A stretch of DNA of 64,000 nucleotides. Origin: Vesta saturnalis (taxonomy: Eukaryota; Arthropoda; Insecta; Coleoptera; Lampyridae). Position numbers and translations under genes: made by a program. Where the stretch lies: assembly GCA_036346205.1 (NCBI GenBank), contig JARFJB010002472.1, positions 1-64,000 on the forward strand, read 5' to 3'. Under the pieces are notes generated by a model that did not search any database, was not told the origin of the DNA, and saw only the letters and a program-made list of their open reading frames with translations. This document shows, piece after piece, positions 43,245-57,290 of the stretch (the stretch's first letter is position 1; each line of letters begins with the position of its first letter).

Positions 43245-45590
43245 AAATAAACTTAACTTAACTTAACCTTCACGCCATTCCCTTGGGGTAGCCAAAACAA
43301 TCCCTGCTCTTATTTATTTTTCATTCACAATCTTTCTCCATGCTTTCCTATTCCGCATACCTCCCTAGCTTCCACAAGATTCATACATAGTCTCTGACAT
43401 GCCCTTTGTTTTAAACTGCTTATCTTTCTTTCCTTTATCAGATTCTACTACATTCAGCCAGTTTTACGCCTACCAGCCGGCCTTTCCTAACCTCACCCAT
43501 ATATTTGTTTCGTTAATCTTGCGTTGTTCATTCTCTCAATGTAAACAACGTAATGTACAACTTTTATCTATCCATCATCGTCTTTCCTCACCACATCCGT
43601 CATTATGCATTCATTTTCTTTGTCCTTCTCGTTTTACCACATGCGCTTCAGAATCTCATACCCACGGCATTTATTTTTTTCGTGCTTTTTGACATACCCA
43701 TGTCTCACTTCCATACAGTACTGACGGGACGAATACGCCATTATAGATTGCTCGTTTCGCAGCTAGGCTGATCTTTCATTTCTCATTATCGTCACATACT
43801 TCCAATCACTTTCCTTCCAGCATTGACCCTTCGTCCAAACTCGCTCTCAATTGTACCATCTGCAGTAAACATTCTATTGAAATATACCAGCTCGTCCAGT
43901 TGCTCCACAATTTTATCTTGCAGAGTAAATACTCTACTCTCTTTCCACCTTCGATTGAACACCACAATCTTAGTTTTTTCACGTTTACCTAAGGTCCATG
44001 CTCTCACAGACTGTATCAAACTTCCTCAGAGCGGTTTGCAGCTCATCTGCACTGTCACTTAATAGACTGTGTCATCTGCATACACCAGAAGTCGTACATT
44101 TACGTCACCAACCATTACACCATTTGTATCGGTACATGCTTGTCTAACATTTATCCATGTATACATTGAACAACCATGGTGACATCACACACCTTGTCGC
44201 ACTCATTGCTCAATATTAAGTATTTCACTCAACTCCCTCACCCTAACACATGCCCGACTACCGTTGTATACTGCCCTTATTCCATTTATTAGACCTTTAT
44301 TTACGCCATATTCATTTAATATTTCCCACAGCTTCTCTATTCACTCTACCATATGCTTTCTCCAGATCTACAAACGCACAGTACAACTTCCTTTTTACTT
44401 TTAAACACTTTTCGATCACCTGCTGGAGAGCAACCATCTGATCGACACATCCTCTCCTGGCATGAAGCCACCTAGTACATCCCACATCTTAGTTTGTGTA
44501 GTTTCTCGTACTCTATCAATCAGTATTCTTCCAAATACTTTACCAGGTACGCGAGCAAGCTTATTCCTCTGTAGTTCTTACAATCACTCTTGTTACCCCC
44601 TTTTATACAATGGTACAATGATCGTGCTCTTCCAATCCCTCAGCACTTTTCCACACATAAGGCATACATTGAATAATTCACGCAATCTTCGTATAAGCTT
44701 TGCACCACCATACTTGAGCATTTCACCAGTGATTTCATCTACGCCTGCTCCCTTGCGTTTTTCAACCTTCCTACCGTTTTCTCTACCTCATATATTCCAA
44801 TATCCTTCTCAGTTTCATTCATCATTTCTTCTATATTCTCCTTATGTAACCCTTCAGTCTTACTTTCCTCACTACTGTACAGCTTTCCAAAATATTCTTG
44901 CCAGCATTCCTCACTTCACAATCGTCCCATACTATTTCGTTTCCAGCATTCATAACTCCTGCAGCGTTCTGTTTTCCATTTTGTATTTTTGACCCATTTT
45001 CAGAAGAGTTTTTTGTTTCCCTCAAAATCATTCTGCATTTTCTCTCCGTCCACAGTCATCACTTCCTCTTTACTTATTCTCACTGCCTCCTTCGTTTCTT
45101 TGTTTCTTAATCTGTACACCTCATACAGTCGCTTCTTCAGTCTCATTTTTGCAGCAATCATTGCCATGTACGCATCTTTTTCTTACTTACTGCCTTTTTT
45201 ACCGACTCATTCCACCAAGCACATTTTTTCTGCCTACCTACAATCACTCTTCCACTTATTCGCATGGCACAATTGACAACAGAGTTTTTCAAGCTTATCC
45301 ATGCACTTTCAACGTCAGTGTCTTTATTTGTCCGTTCCACACTGTTTCATTCACATTCAACTCTTTACTCACAGCATCTGCGTATTTCATTCTCGCACCA
45401 TTATCCACTAATTTGTCAACCCTAATTCTGGACGTTCGCACTACGTTTGCTTTCCTTCTCCAGACACACTTTTGCCCTAAACACACTCGATACAACCAAA
45501 AGTGGTCCGATCCACACTCCCGCATTACTTTGTGTCTTTCACCAGGTTTCTAAGCCGTTCATCATACACTATTAAGTCTATCATACTTGG
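43245..45590 (-). pseudogene. RTE-like non-LTR element inserted in the hAT element
   Basis: On - : endonuclease tail (ECGSDHFWLYRV, 45525-45480), linker, then a reverse transcriptase region sharing long stretches with 52603-53306, including the motif region around 44100-44250 and VVFNR...E.RVF near 43950. The 3' end reads GGGAATGGCGTGAAGG and then (TTAAG)n, a short 3' repeat tail typical of RTE-type elements. Truncated at 45590 within the endonuclease domain. Frames are broken. Confidence 0.8.
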
Positions 45591-45594
45591 TTAA

Positions 45595-46557
45595 TATACA
45601 GTTTTTGTTTTAGGTATTTTATTTCCTAACGAAATACCTGAATCGAAAATATTGCTTTTAGTAAGCGACCGGCACCTTACATGCTAAAAGCGGCACGGGC
45701 CCTAAAGGTATTCTACTAAACTACTGCATGTTACTTGCCTAGCACACGCACTGCACAGAGTGTAATGCATTCAAGGAATTTAGTGCTGTTAAATTAATTT
45801 CTTCCGTGAAGAAGGTAAACATTACATTGTGTGTCTGCTTTACGATTTAAAATTGCAGGTATTTGTAAAAGCACCATTACGAGTTTCTGAGTATAAGAAA
45901 AATCAGTTCCACTCTCTCCTGAACCTGTGATTACCAGATGGGGTACCTGGATCGAGGCGTGTAATTTTACGCGCTTCATTGAAACTCAATTAAAGAGGTA
46001 AACACATGTTTGCAAAATCTTATGAATTCTGCAAAAATGATATGATAATTTACAGGTAGTGAATTCATTTCACCTTCTACGGCTGCTGCTATACAAAAAG
46101 CTCAAGAGAGTTTTGAAGATGAAAACGTCCGTCGAGGTATAATGTATATAAACACCCATTTCTGCTACCTACTGAAACTATAAAGAAACTCAAGCAAGGA
46201 ACCTCGCGTTAGTGGAAGCGTTAGGGATAGTGGACGATGGTAAATGAAATCGCACGGGTACCTGGTGCTAGTGGGATAAAAGTAAATGAAAAGATATTAT
46301 CTGTATTACAAAAGAATCTAAATCTTCACATAATAAAGGAGATTGTAAATGTACATAAAGGAGAAGAGGCCATTAGCTTGGATGCAAGCCCTCAAGAAGT
46401 CGCTGCAATTAAATATGCCCCCATTACATCCTGTGATGTCGAGAGATCTTTCTCGAAATACAAGCAAATTGTCAGCAATACCAGGGCAAATTTGTTACCT
46501 GACCATACGGAACAGTACTTAATTACAGCCTGGAATAATAATGTTAACGTAGATTAA
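45595..46557 (+). pseudogene. hAT transposase relic
   Basis: Broken frames show LLHVTCLAHALHRVCNAFKE near 45720-45780 (hAT RNase H-like core), VFVKAPLRVSEYKK near 45860, and the open frame 46237-46557 with the C-terminal hAT dimerisation block ITSCDVERSFSKYKQI and LITAWNNN. The N-terminal BED finger region is missing. It belongs to the element defined by the ends at 43019 and 46737. Confidence 0.85.
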
Positions 46558-46745
46558 ATGTTTTGATATTTTTATTTGTAAATTCATTTTACGTAAGTAG
46601 TTATTAAATTATTTTAAACAATTGTGTGCCTTTTTCGAATTTAAATTTTGCCTTTTTCCTTGCCTTTTTTGACTGTTTTTGTTGCCTTTTTGCCTGCTTT
46701 TTTTATGGGTTTTTCTTGCCTAACTATCCGCTCGCTAATTATAAC

Positions 46746-47640
46746 CATTAACCTGTGCTCAGTTGTTCATGATAAAAACATCTTTACTGTAATTAACCTT
46801 ATTTAGTGGTATACTTGAAGCTATGAACAAGAGATACATAAGCAGCTGGTTTATGTCCTTCATTATGATACATATGTAATATAGTAATGTCAACATGTGT
46901 TGGTTTCCTATGTATCGAATGTTCAGATTAGTAGTTATTATTATTTTTAATGGTTGAATGAAAAAGTTAATTGACCTTTATTATTCAGTTTCAAAAGTAA
47001 ATTTATTTTTACGGCTTATCTTAGAGTCACACGAAGTTTCACAGCGACCTGAGGGGTACATAATATGGTATAGACGGAGGTTGATATCCATATAAAATTA
47101 CTGTACAATGTGACGCAGCCGATTTACAAACGTTCGAAACGATTTCGTAGAAACATTTCTGTGGGTTTATTTTAAAAGCTGTACAATGATGTATTGTGTC
47201 TCAATTTCTTCAAAAGAAGTTTTTAACGATTTTATTTTTTCTTGTCTACAATTTATTGCAATACCGAAGGTGTTGTGTTAAATACCAAATATTCATAAAT
47301 CTCAGCACGCAGTATCATATGTCCTGCGTATTATTTACGGGCTACTTGTAAAAAAAAACTTGGTTTTTAAGGCAAAACACACCGAAAGTAAATTCCTAGC
47401 CCGTTCGAATTTCCGGGAGGGCCAAACGACCTTGGTCGGAGAAAGTACCCACTTTTTGACTTATCATTATTATATCCGCGAAATTAGGTCTAATCTTAAT
47501 GTTGTTGAATAACATCTTGAACAATTCCAACCTGAGACTTTGTTTCTATCTGAAATACAAGTTTCCTTTGAAAGCTCCGATTCACCCTAATACAATCTTC
47601 ACTCCTTAAGAAACCATAGCAACAATCAATTATTAAATTA
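46746..47640. other. AT-rich spacer
   Basis: No gene or repeat partner recognised. Confidence 0.35.
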
Positions 47641-47649
47641 AACGGTTAA

Positions 47650-48190
47650 AAAGTCTTCTTTTCGCCATAACTCTGGAACAAATAAAGATATCAAATTACG
47701 TTATTTACGTTTTTGTTACAAATGCTTACTTTCCGCTTATGATGTCATAATTATACCGTATGATTTAATTTTCTGAATAAAATCAAAAATACTGGTATTA
47801 TTACAAATTGCGCCTCTAACAATTTTATTATGGCTATCGCGTACCAATGGATGCGACAGTTAAAAGTATTACCTTTTTCTTTAACAAGCCGGTTTACTAA
47901 TCGGATAAGTCGTTTAAAAATAACAGCGATTTAAATGATTACACATTCAATAGCTTCCATCTTATTAAGGTCGGTACGCCAATGAGCCTTAGACCAAAAT
48001 GATGCAGAATTGTCTAAGCTTTCTAACGATGTTACCAAAGGTATGCCTTAATTGGGAATTTTCGGAGAAATTTATAATTTTATTTTTTAATTTTCAATTG
48101 CCCTTGCGATGAATTACGGAACTTAAAATAATTTCCAGGATTTTCTCGTTGACTTTTATAATGAATTTTTTTCCACTTTTTATGTCCACT
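47650..48190. repeat. Dispersed repeat with GCGCC.TCTA boxes, copy 2
   Basis: Diverged direct counterpart of 6010-6710, with landmarks in the same order. It lacks an adjacent transposase fragment. Both copies end in a short T/A-rich tract. Confidence 0.7.
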
Positions 48191-48235
48191 AGTTTTGAAT
48201 TGGTAATTAATGAAACATGTATGTATATATATACA

Positions 48236-49658
48236 TGTCCAGTTTAAGATAAATGCATGGGGATATTGGAAACCGTTAGATATAGAAGATGGTTAAATGG
48301 AGAAAAGTTGCGTCATTATATGCCCAAGAAGTAACCATGGTTACATGTCAAAATCCTTCCATTTACTAGACACATGATAACTGAAAATATGCGTTTTAAA
48401 AATCGCTATATCTTGTTTCTTGCAAGAGATACATCACGATTTTTGCAGGATGGGGGTAACAGGTAGCGAGATTTCAAAATGATTTTGAAAAAATCTAGGC
48501 CTACTAGATTTTGAGATAATGCACAACTTTCGATTTTCTTATGGACGCCATATTGATTTTTGCATTTTGAATTCTTCATAAAAATGCTTTTCAACCATAT
48601 ATCATATGTTTATAATCTGCCAATGAGAAAGTGTCAAATTACACAATTAAATTTATATCAAAGCAACCTTGACATATTATTTATTTTAATTAAATGAAAA
48701 TTAATCTACAAATTAAACATATTGAGAACAATATTATTGATTATTAACATAAATCATAATAATAAAAGTGACAAAAACAACAAAAATAAAATTTAATATT
48801 ATACTGAATTTTACTATTAATTAATCAAATGCTCGAATAAACCTTCATTTCCTGCAAACACCATCTGCATCGAGTTAGCATGCATCACAAGAGTTCCTTA
48901 TCATCTGCATTTTTGAATTCTTCATAAAATGCTTTTCAACCATATATCAGATGTTTATAATCTGCCAATGAGAAAGTGTCAAATTACACAATTAAATTTA
49001 TATCAAACTAGGCCTTTGCCAATCAACCATCTATTCAATTATTGCAAGAGAATGGAGGTTTTTCAGCATTTGATTAATTAATAGTAAATTCAGTATAATA
49101 TTAAATTTTATTTTTGTTGTTTTGTCACTTTATTATGATTTATGTTAATAATCAAATATGTTCAATAGTTAGTTAATTTGTAGATTAATTTTCATTTAAT
49201 TAAAATACATAATATGTCAAGGTTGCTTTGATATAAATTTAATTGTGTAATTTGACACTTTCTCATTGGCAGATTATAAACATATGATATATGGTTGAAA
49301 AGCATTTTTATGAAGAATTCAAAATGCAAAAATCCAATATGGCGTCCATAAGAAAATCGAAAGTTGCGTGCATTATCTCAAAATCTAGTAGGCCTAGATT
49401 TTTTCAAAATCATTTTGAAATCCTCGCTACCTGTTACCCCATCCTGCAAAAATCGTGGATGTATTTTGCAAGAAACAAGATATAGCGATTTTAGAAAACG
49501 CATATTTTCAGTTATCACCTGTGTCTAGTAAATGGAAGGGATTTTGACATGTAACCATACTTCTTGGGCATATAATGACGCAACTTTTTCTCCATTTAAC
49601 CATCTTCGTATCTCTAACGGTTTCCAATATCCCCATGCATTTCATCTTAAACTGACAC
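48236..49658. mobile_element. Foldback element, about 620-bp arms
   Basis: 48236-48860 and 49041-49658 are reverse complements over almost their full length; outer ends read (A)TGTCCAGTTTAAGAT and ATCTTAAACTGACAC. The 180-bp loop contains a third, direct copy of part of the left arm (48908-49012). An AT microsatellite flanks each outer side. A transcript would form a hairpin of about 600 bp. No coding capacity. Confidence 0.9.
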
Positions 49659-49660
49659 CT

Positions 49661-49705
<45 letters not shown>
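49661..49705. repeat. (AT)n microsatellite
   Basis: About 21 AT units at the right border of the foldback. Confidence 0.95.
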
Positions 49706-49706
<1 letters not shown>

Positions 49707-50737
49707 CAAATTAAATGATTTATATTAAAAAAATTAAATTTTAATTTTTAACATGATAAAAATTTACATTTAATGCGTTTATTTAAATCAAGGATTAAAT
49801 TTTGTAATAATATTTTTCAAAATTGGAAATGGTGCAAGATAATTTACATTTTTTTTGCCATTCAAAATAGATTTAACAAAAATGATTACTTTTGAAGACA
49901 AATTCATTGAAATCTCATCTATTCATAAAAACTTTATCTCAAATCAAAAATGTATCCAAAAAAGTAAAATCTAATTAAATTTATTTACCAATATTTCTTT
50001 GAAAAAAAGAAATTTTACATAAGTTTTAATTTTTATTTGACTTTTTCAAAAATTATGTTTGATGGATTTTCATGAAAATGATAAATGGAAGTAATATTGG
50101 TCATGTTGAAATGGTTTTAATTTTAAATTTTTAAAAATGTAAATAATAATAAAAAAATTTTAATATCTAATTTGGATGAAAATACAAATATTTGGAAAAG
50201 TATTCATAAGATTAGGAGTTTTGAAATATTTTAAATTTAGATTTGGGATAATTTTAAGAAATTGAATAATTTATAAAAAAAAAAGATTTTGTTTTAGCAA
50301 GAATTTAAGTTTAAATAAGAAAAATTTTTATAATGACCAAAATTTAGATTAAAAGACATAAAATTTTTGATTGATTTTAATCATCTTTAAATTTTTGAAC
50401 TATTTTAAATATAATTTTCCACAATTTATTTGATTTATTTTATAATTTTTTTTTAAAAAGTTTTATAAAACCATTTAACATTAAAGATTTTTTTTAAAGT
50501 ATAAATAATTAAGAAAAATTATTGAAAAATTAAGAAAACCTTTAAAATAATTTAAAGGAAAAAAATTCGCTTCCAGAAATTTAAAAATTTTAGGCAAAAC
50601 CCATAACAAAAAAATAATGTTGTTTTATTAAAGATTTAAAAAAAAATTTATAAGAATTTTAAAAAAAAATTAAAAACAGAAAAATTTGGAAATTCATTTG
50701 ATTTTAAGAAAAAAGAAACACCCAATATTTTAAAAAG
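49706..50737. other. Very AT-rich, G- and C-poor sequence
   Basis: Long stretches of A and T homopolymers with very few C residues; no motif, gene or repeat partner. It leads into the A-rich tract and may share its technical origin. Confidence 0.5.
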
Positions 50738-51612
<875 letters not shown>

Positions 51613-51882
51613 ATAAAAATAATTATGTAAGAAAAAGCACCTGGACCAAAAAATTGCAAATATGGTGGTAAAACAATGACAAGAAAAGGTCAAAATAACA
51701 AATTAAAGGTTTAAAAATAAAACAAAGAAGAAGTGGCAAAGGTAAACGAGTAAAAAAATTTTAAAAAGGTAAAAAAAATTGAACCAGAAACAAAAAACAA
51801 ATAAAAGCTTGGGAAAAAATGAATGTAAATTAAATTATAAAAATAAAAATTATAAAAATTTAAACGCTGGTATAAGGAGAAA

Positions 51883-52115
51883 TTGGTGCAAAATACATCG
51901 GTGATTTTCCTATTTAAGGAAGAAAATGACACGGACACAAAAAACTATCGCCCTATCAGCCTCCTCTCTCACCTCTATAAGTTTTTCTCAAGGATAATGA
52001 ACAGGTTAACCCAGAAGCTCTATTCGTACCAACCAAATGAGGAAGCCGGATTCCAAAAATGCTACAGTGCCATAGATCATCTACCAATGTATAGTAATGG
52101 TGAAAGTTTACATTT
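51883..52115 (+). pseudogene. Non-LTR reverse transcriptase fragment
   Basis: Short frame with NYRPISLLSHLYKFFSRI, then RLTQKL, EEAGFQK and YSAIDHLP, the fingers-palm entry of RTE-type reverse transcriptases. It ends before the catalytic residues. It may be the 5' side of the same element family as 52603-53306, separated by a deletion and a GT repeat. Confidence 0.78.
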
Positions 52116-52313
52116 TCATAAAATGCACCTCATAACGTTTTATTTTTGGTTTTCAGATCATTTCTTAGCATGTTTTGATGAATCATTAGTATTTTACATT
52201 GTATCGTACATATAGATATGTACGTACAGACGGTTATGCAAGTTTTGCTATCACTAAATTGACTTATTACCTCATTTTTTGGTTTGAAAAAGTTTCGCTA
52301 AAATCGGCCTTGA

Positions 52314-52380
52314 TTGTGCGTGTGCATGTGAGTGTGCGTGTGCCTGAGGGTGTGCATGTGCATGTGCATGTGCTCGTATG
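52314..52380. repeat. GTGCAT/GTGCGT short repeat
   Basis: Irregular GT-rich stretch between two RT fragments. Confidence 0.8.
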
Positions 52381-52602
52381 TATATACCACAGGATTAATA
52401 TAACTATTAATGGTTAATTAATGTGTAGATGCTTACAATTTACAAAATTACGTAAACGTTAAACTTGTTAGATCTCTAATTAATAATTAGTTTCAAACTG
52501 ATGGTGAGATTAGAAACATTCGCTACTTCACAAGATTGTAAAATATGTTCTAAAATATTTATTTTGCAAGTAAAGGAGTTTAAAACATAACTAAGATTTA
52601 GG

Positions 52603-53306
52603 GTGTGCAGAGTGGCCTCGTGTCAGGGAGAGGATGTGTTGATCAGATGGTTGGTTTCGATCGAAAAGTGTTTAAGTGTAAAAAGAAAGCTGTACTTTGC
52701 GTTTGTAGATCTGGAGAAAGCATACGACACAGTGAATAGGGAGAAGCTGTGGGGAATATTAAATGAATGTAGCGTAAATAAAGGTCTAGTAAACGGAATA
52801 AGGGCAGTATGCAACGGTAGCCGGGCATGTGTTAGGGTGAGAGGAGATGTGAGTGAATACTTTAATATTAACCAAGGTGTGCGACAAGACTGTGTGATGT
52901 CACCGTGGTTGCTCAATGTATACATGCACAAATGTGTTAGGCAGGCATGTACCGATACAAATGCTGTAACCGTTGGTGACGTAAATGTACGGGTTCTGGT
53001 GTATGCAGATAACACAGCCTTATTAAGTGACAATGCGGGTGAACTACAAACTGCTATGAGGAAGTTTGATACAGTCTGTGAGAGCATTGGCCTAAAGGTA
53101 AACGTGAACAAAACTAAGACTGTGGTGTTCAATCGGAAAGGTGGAAAGGAGAGTAAAGTATTATTTACTCTGCATAATGAAATTGTGGAGCAGCTAGGGA
53201 GGTATGCGGAGATAGGAAAGTATGGAGAAAGATTGTGAATGAAATATAAATAAGAGGCAGGGATTGTTTTGCCTACCCCATAAGGGAATGGCGTGATGGT
53301 TAGTTA
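52603..53306 (+). pseudogene. RTE-like reverse transcriptase fragment with internal deletion
   Basis: Open for 211 codons and in good condition: YFAFVDLEKAYDTVNREKLW (motif A), GVRQDCVMSPWLLNVYMH (motif B) and VLVYADNTALLS, where the catalytic YADD box reads YADN, so the second Asp is lost. After EIVEQLG the frame jumps to sequence that lies about 500 bp further on in the copy at 43-45.6 kb (GGGAGGTATGCGGAGAT...), an internal deletion. The 3' end AAGGGAATGGCGTGATGG equals that of the other copy. Confidence 0.85.
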
Positions 53307-54885
53307 CATGAAGTTATATACCTTCTATACAACTCGACATAATAAAATTGGCTAGTTTTTACGTTTTTAACAAATGGTACGGCAATATAGGTTTCAGCAT
53401 CAAAAAATGCATCTATGTTTTGAACAAGATTAACCGCTACTTGAACGAGATACTCCTAATATACCGCAACCTTGAATACATAATACATTAAAAAGCATAG
53501 AATTACACACTTTCATCATTAGGAATTAATTATCGAATTGATGGATTTGTTTAAAGGAACATATGGTTATGCATGGTTATGTTATGATTTATGATTATGA
53601 AAGCATAGAAAAACGAACATTCTTATATGTTCTTTAACAATACTCAATGTGAAAGTGATATTTATTCTTGAAGTCATAACAATATTGACGCGATAAGGTA
53701 TTCCTATTGTAAAATTTTGTTGAATGTTCTCCATTTTTACAAAAAATTTTAGATTTCAAGTATGTTAAAAATGTACCATGGAACTAAGGCGCATGTTAAT
53801 TTCCTGAGTTACATTTGTTATTCTTTATCCTGATGAAAGATGGTTTCCAATCTACCAAAATGGATCGCTTGATGGTATTAAGCGGTAAAAAAACATTATG
53901 TTGCAGACCGGAAAAAAGCGTACACAATAAAGTATTTCCTTTAATTCCTAAAAAATGAACTTTGATTTTTATTGACTTTCGATTTCATTTAATTTCACTT
54001 TGTAGGTTTTAAGGTCAAGGTGTTCTTCCACACCAAATATTTTAAAGAGCATTAATAGTTTTCATCCAAAATTAAACATATTTAGAAACGGCAAACGACC
54101 AATTAACTTTTTAGATTTGACCATTAAAATTCAAAACCAATACATAAGAAAACAACACGTACTGATATAATTATACCCAATGATTCATGTTATGGTAAAG
54201 GTTTTAAATTAACGGCCTCGTATTCACAGGCTTTCAGTGTATCATTAAGTAAAATTAGTGGTATCGACACCAGTCGAGCTATAAAATTGGATCCCTTGTA
54301 AACGCCTTGATGCAGGGTATCAATATTTATCAATTTCCGTATAAGTAACTTTAACTTAGTTTACATGCCCTCGGTACATATTCGATAACCTCTATAATAA
54401 ATACAGTTGTAAACATTTTAACGTAAGATTTTGCAATATGTGTAGTCACTATGAATTTCATCATCATTTCCTTTACAGAGAGTCGCAATTATTTCTAAAC
54501 GTATCCAAATTGCTGTTGAATTTTCGTTATTTTCTTCAAGAAAGTACAGGAATGTCTGCCGGCATATTTTTATTATTTGGGCTTACCAATTCCACAGAGA
54601 TTAGAAACTAAATAAGTAATGCATTCAATGAAAGTGAAATAGTAGACCCTTTAAAGTATTCAGTACCTTCTTGAAAATAATATTCTAGCACATCATCTAA
54701 CGGACTAAATAATAATATGAAAAAGTAAATTTCTGGGTTTTCAAATTTCCTGTATTAATGACATACGCTGTCAAGTATAATTTTCGTAATTAGTGCTTCG
54801 TTGTACACAATATTGGTTTGATACGTTATTTTTCAGGACAAGACGTAAATCACTATATAATCCACAGTGTTAACACGTTAAGCGC
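53307..54885. other. AT-rich spacer
   Basis: No gene recognised. Around 54000-54045 a TTTGTAGGTTTTAAGGTC..TGTTCTTCCACA segment resembles 7693-7735. Confidence 0.35.
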
Positions 54886-54889
54886 TACA

Positions 54890-55899
54890 GTATAATAATT
54901 TAGAAATCCCAAATTTTTGGGTGTTCTTCTGTGGATGGGTTTGGTAAGACAACCATCACTGTGCTCATATTGGAGGAAGAGTTCTTTGTATTATCCTTTA
55001 GATTTCTAAAATTTTACCCCAAAACAATGACAGACTCCGAAAACTGAGTCCATTGGTAACAAAATTACTAGAAAGATTCCAAAATATTTCCACACCTGGT
55101 TCAAAGTTGTATATAGATGAGACGACAGTTCCATTCTGTCGACGCCTCCGTTTCAAACAATATATAAAAAATTTAAAAAAACGACTGCGTGCAAGGAGGA
55201 CGAGCATCCGAAAATGCAGTGCTACCCCTAATGGAAGGATTTTACACACCGATAATTTCTACACAAGTATTTTTTGGCTACTAAATTGTTCTAAAAAAAA
55301 CTCATTTGATTGGTACTCTGCGTACCAATCGCAAATACAATCCAAAGGACGTAGTGCAAAAATAATTGAAGCGTTAATATGTAGTAGCGCAAGAAAGTGA
55401 TACCAGTTTAGTAGTATTAAAACAGCACGACAAAAAGGACGTCCTTATGTTGAGTACTGTTCACATAGACGCACAGAAAAAAACACAGAAAAGAGGTGAT
55501 GAAATTGACAAACCTGAAGCTACCATTGATTACAATAATTCAAAATCGTTCAGTGATATCTCCGATCAGGCTTATTCGCATTGTTTACGAAGAAGTACAA
55601 AATGGTACAGAAAACTCTCAATCACAGATTTCCGAGAACAACTCTCATTATCTCTGCTTGAACTCGTGGAGACTAACCTAAACCAAACTTTGGAAGAAGG
55701 AAATAATGGACAAAGTGATGAACATGTGTTAGTGGAAACCAGTTCGCGTTTGCGTTGTGTTGTGTGCTACCGAAATCTCAAAGAAAAAGACGGTGGTCGA
55801 AAAGTTGCACTAAGTAAAGCGTCGCGTTCCAAATGGCAATGGTCTGTCTGTAGCAAATGCTATTTTGTTCAATGTTTTGCCAAAAAAATGAATACATAA
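54890..55899 (+). pseudogene. piggyBac-type transposase relic 3
   Basis: Order on + : FLGVLLWMGLVRQPS and SYWRKSSLYY (54915-54995); LYIDETTVPFCRRLRFKQYI (about 55110-55170); HTDNFYTSIFWLL (about 55240-55280); then a second frame 55447-55899 ending with a Cys-rich zinc-ribbon-like tail (CVVCYRNL ... CSKCYFVQCF), the C-terminal DNA-binding domain of piggyBac-type transposases. One frameshift separates core and tail at about 55400-55440, and a central segment is lost. It is the best-preserved of the three piggyBac relics. Confidence 0.88.
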
Positions 55900-55904
55900 T
55901 GTAC

Positions 55905-56162
55905 GAATATTTTTGCCGTATTACTGTTCATTTTCGTCGTTACCTACTTAAATTTTTCCATAAAATGTTTCAATCTGTTTGAGTTTATAAGAGTTTCTAC
56001 TTATTTATGGTCTATACAATATCCACATTTGCCATATTTTTGTTGTATTACTGTTTGTTTTCGTCGTTGCCTTGTTTATTTTTACATAAGAATGTCTAAA
56101 TCTGTTTAGTTTTTACAAAAGTTACTTTTTATTTTTGATCTATAGAATATCCATTTTTGCAA
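55905..56162. repeat. Diverged tandem duplication, period about 127 bp
   Basis: TATTTTTG.YGTATTACTGTT.RTTTTCGTCGTT.CCT, AT.TYTAAATCTGTTT.GTTT and CTATA.AATATCCA.TTTGC recur in two adjacent units just after the piggyBac stop codon, so it lies in what was its 3' untranslated region. Confidence 0.75.
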
Positions 56163-57290
56163 AATTCTATAAACGTGTTTTGTATTTCCAATCAAGTGAA
56201 TGTTTGCATAATAATAGGGTCTGTTTTATTTTTATCTTAAGATACCATTAAAACAGTAAAGTAAAAGTCAAAATTTACAGACCAACATCAAGGTCTGGTT
56301 CCTCGGGCCACGTACTTTTGGTCCCCAAAGAAAATCACATCAGCGAGATACACGTCTTACATTACGTGGCCAAATAAAACTGCCAGCAATGAGAGATGGT
56401 ATGTGTGCCCAAAGTGCCAAATGAGGTACGACACGTGCATTATACCTAATGGCGCTTAACGTTAATAGTATACTGAGTATGAAGATAGATGGGTGGACAT
56501 TAACGGTTGAGGATAATAGTTAGGCACCGAGGGATTTCCGCAGAAGGTAGCCATTTTTATGCGGTTTGAACTATTACGCGAGATGCTTATGACGGTTTGG
56601 GATACCAAACTAATTAATTAATTAATCACAATAACATGTATGGGATAATATGTACATATTTAAATATGGTAACCTTCCAACCTACAAAGTAGAAATTAAA
56701 ATAAATGAAATACCTTTAATAATAACTTTTTTAGGATAATTATGCAACCTATTTTTTAACACGCTCATAACCAAAATAAGCTACATTGTAAAAACAAAAA
56801 CACTCATTTATATCAAATGGACGGTGAAAACGTCATGTCAGATTAGCCGTTAATAGACATATGGATGCTATCAAAACAAAAAATGACCGCTTCTGTAAAA
56901 TACCGATAATACAATTTAAGCGTTTTCTACACTATAAATATGGAAAAATGGTAACACAAACATAAGTCTATTATTAATAAAACAGTTTAAAAAATGTATA
57001 AAGTAAACTACGGAATACAATTTTAATAAAGTATAACTAGATAATAAATATTGTTATACTGCCTTGAAGATGACAAATCAGAACTCCCTCTAACAGTCGA
57101 GTGCTAACAGTGAAAAATGTCAAAATCGAAGAGCAAATTTAATAAAATTTAATCAAATTGTAAACAGCCAGCCTTTGGCCTTTACCAAATCTTTTTAAAT
57201 TAATTATTTGCTAATTATCCCGTTTAATTCAAATTTACAATAATAATCAAATAACGAATTTATATCCACTCCTCCGTAAATTTCAAAAAC
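56163..57290. other. AT-rich spacer
   Basis: Nothing recognised. Confidence 0.35.

Larger units (their letters stand above)
43019..46737 (+). mobile_element. hAT element with 8-bp target duplication
   Basis: Ends TAGGGAGCGGATAGTTAGGC and its complement (one mismatch, TAGCGAGC) flanked by the same 8 bp, ATTATAAC, at 43011-43018 and 46738-46745. Subterminal TTTGCCTTTTT motifs are dense at 43036-43200 and 46625-46715. The element is interrupted by an RTE-like insertion at about 43245-45590; without that it is about 1.4 kb. Confidence 0.93.

Noticed and set aside
43399..45553. Many open + strand frames of 70-176 codons
   Set aside because: They are antisense shadows of the RTE-like element, whose homology is on the - strand.
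52623..53132. 169-codon - strand frame
   Set aside because: Antisense of the reverse transcriptase fragment on +.
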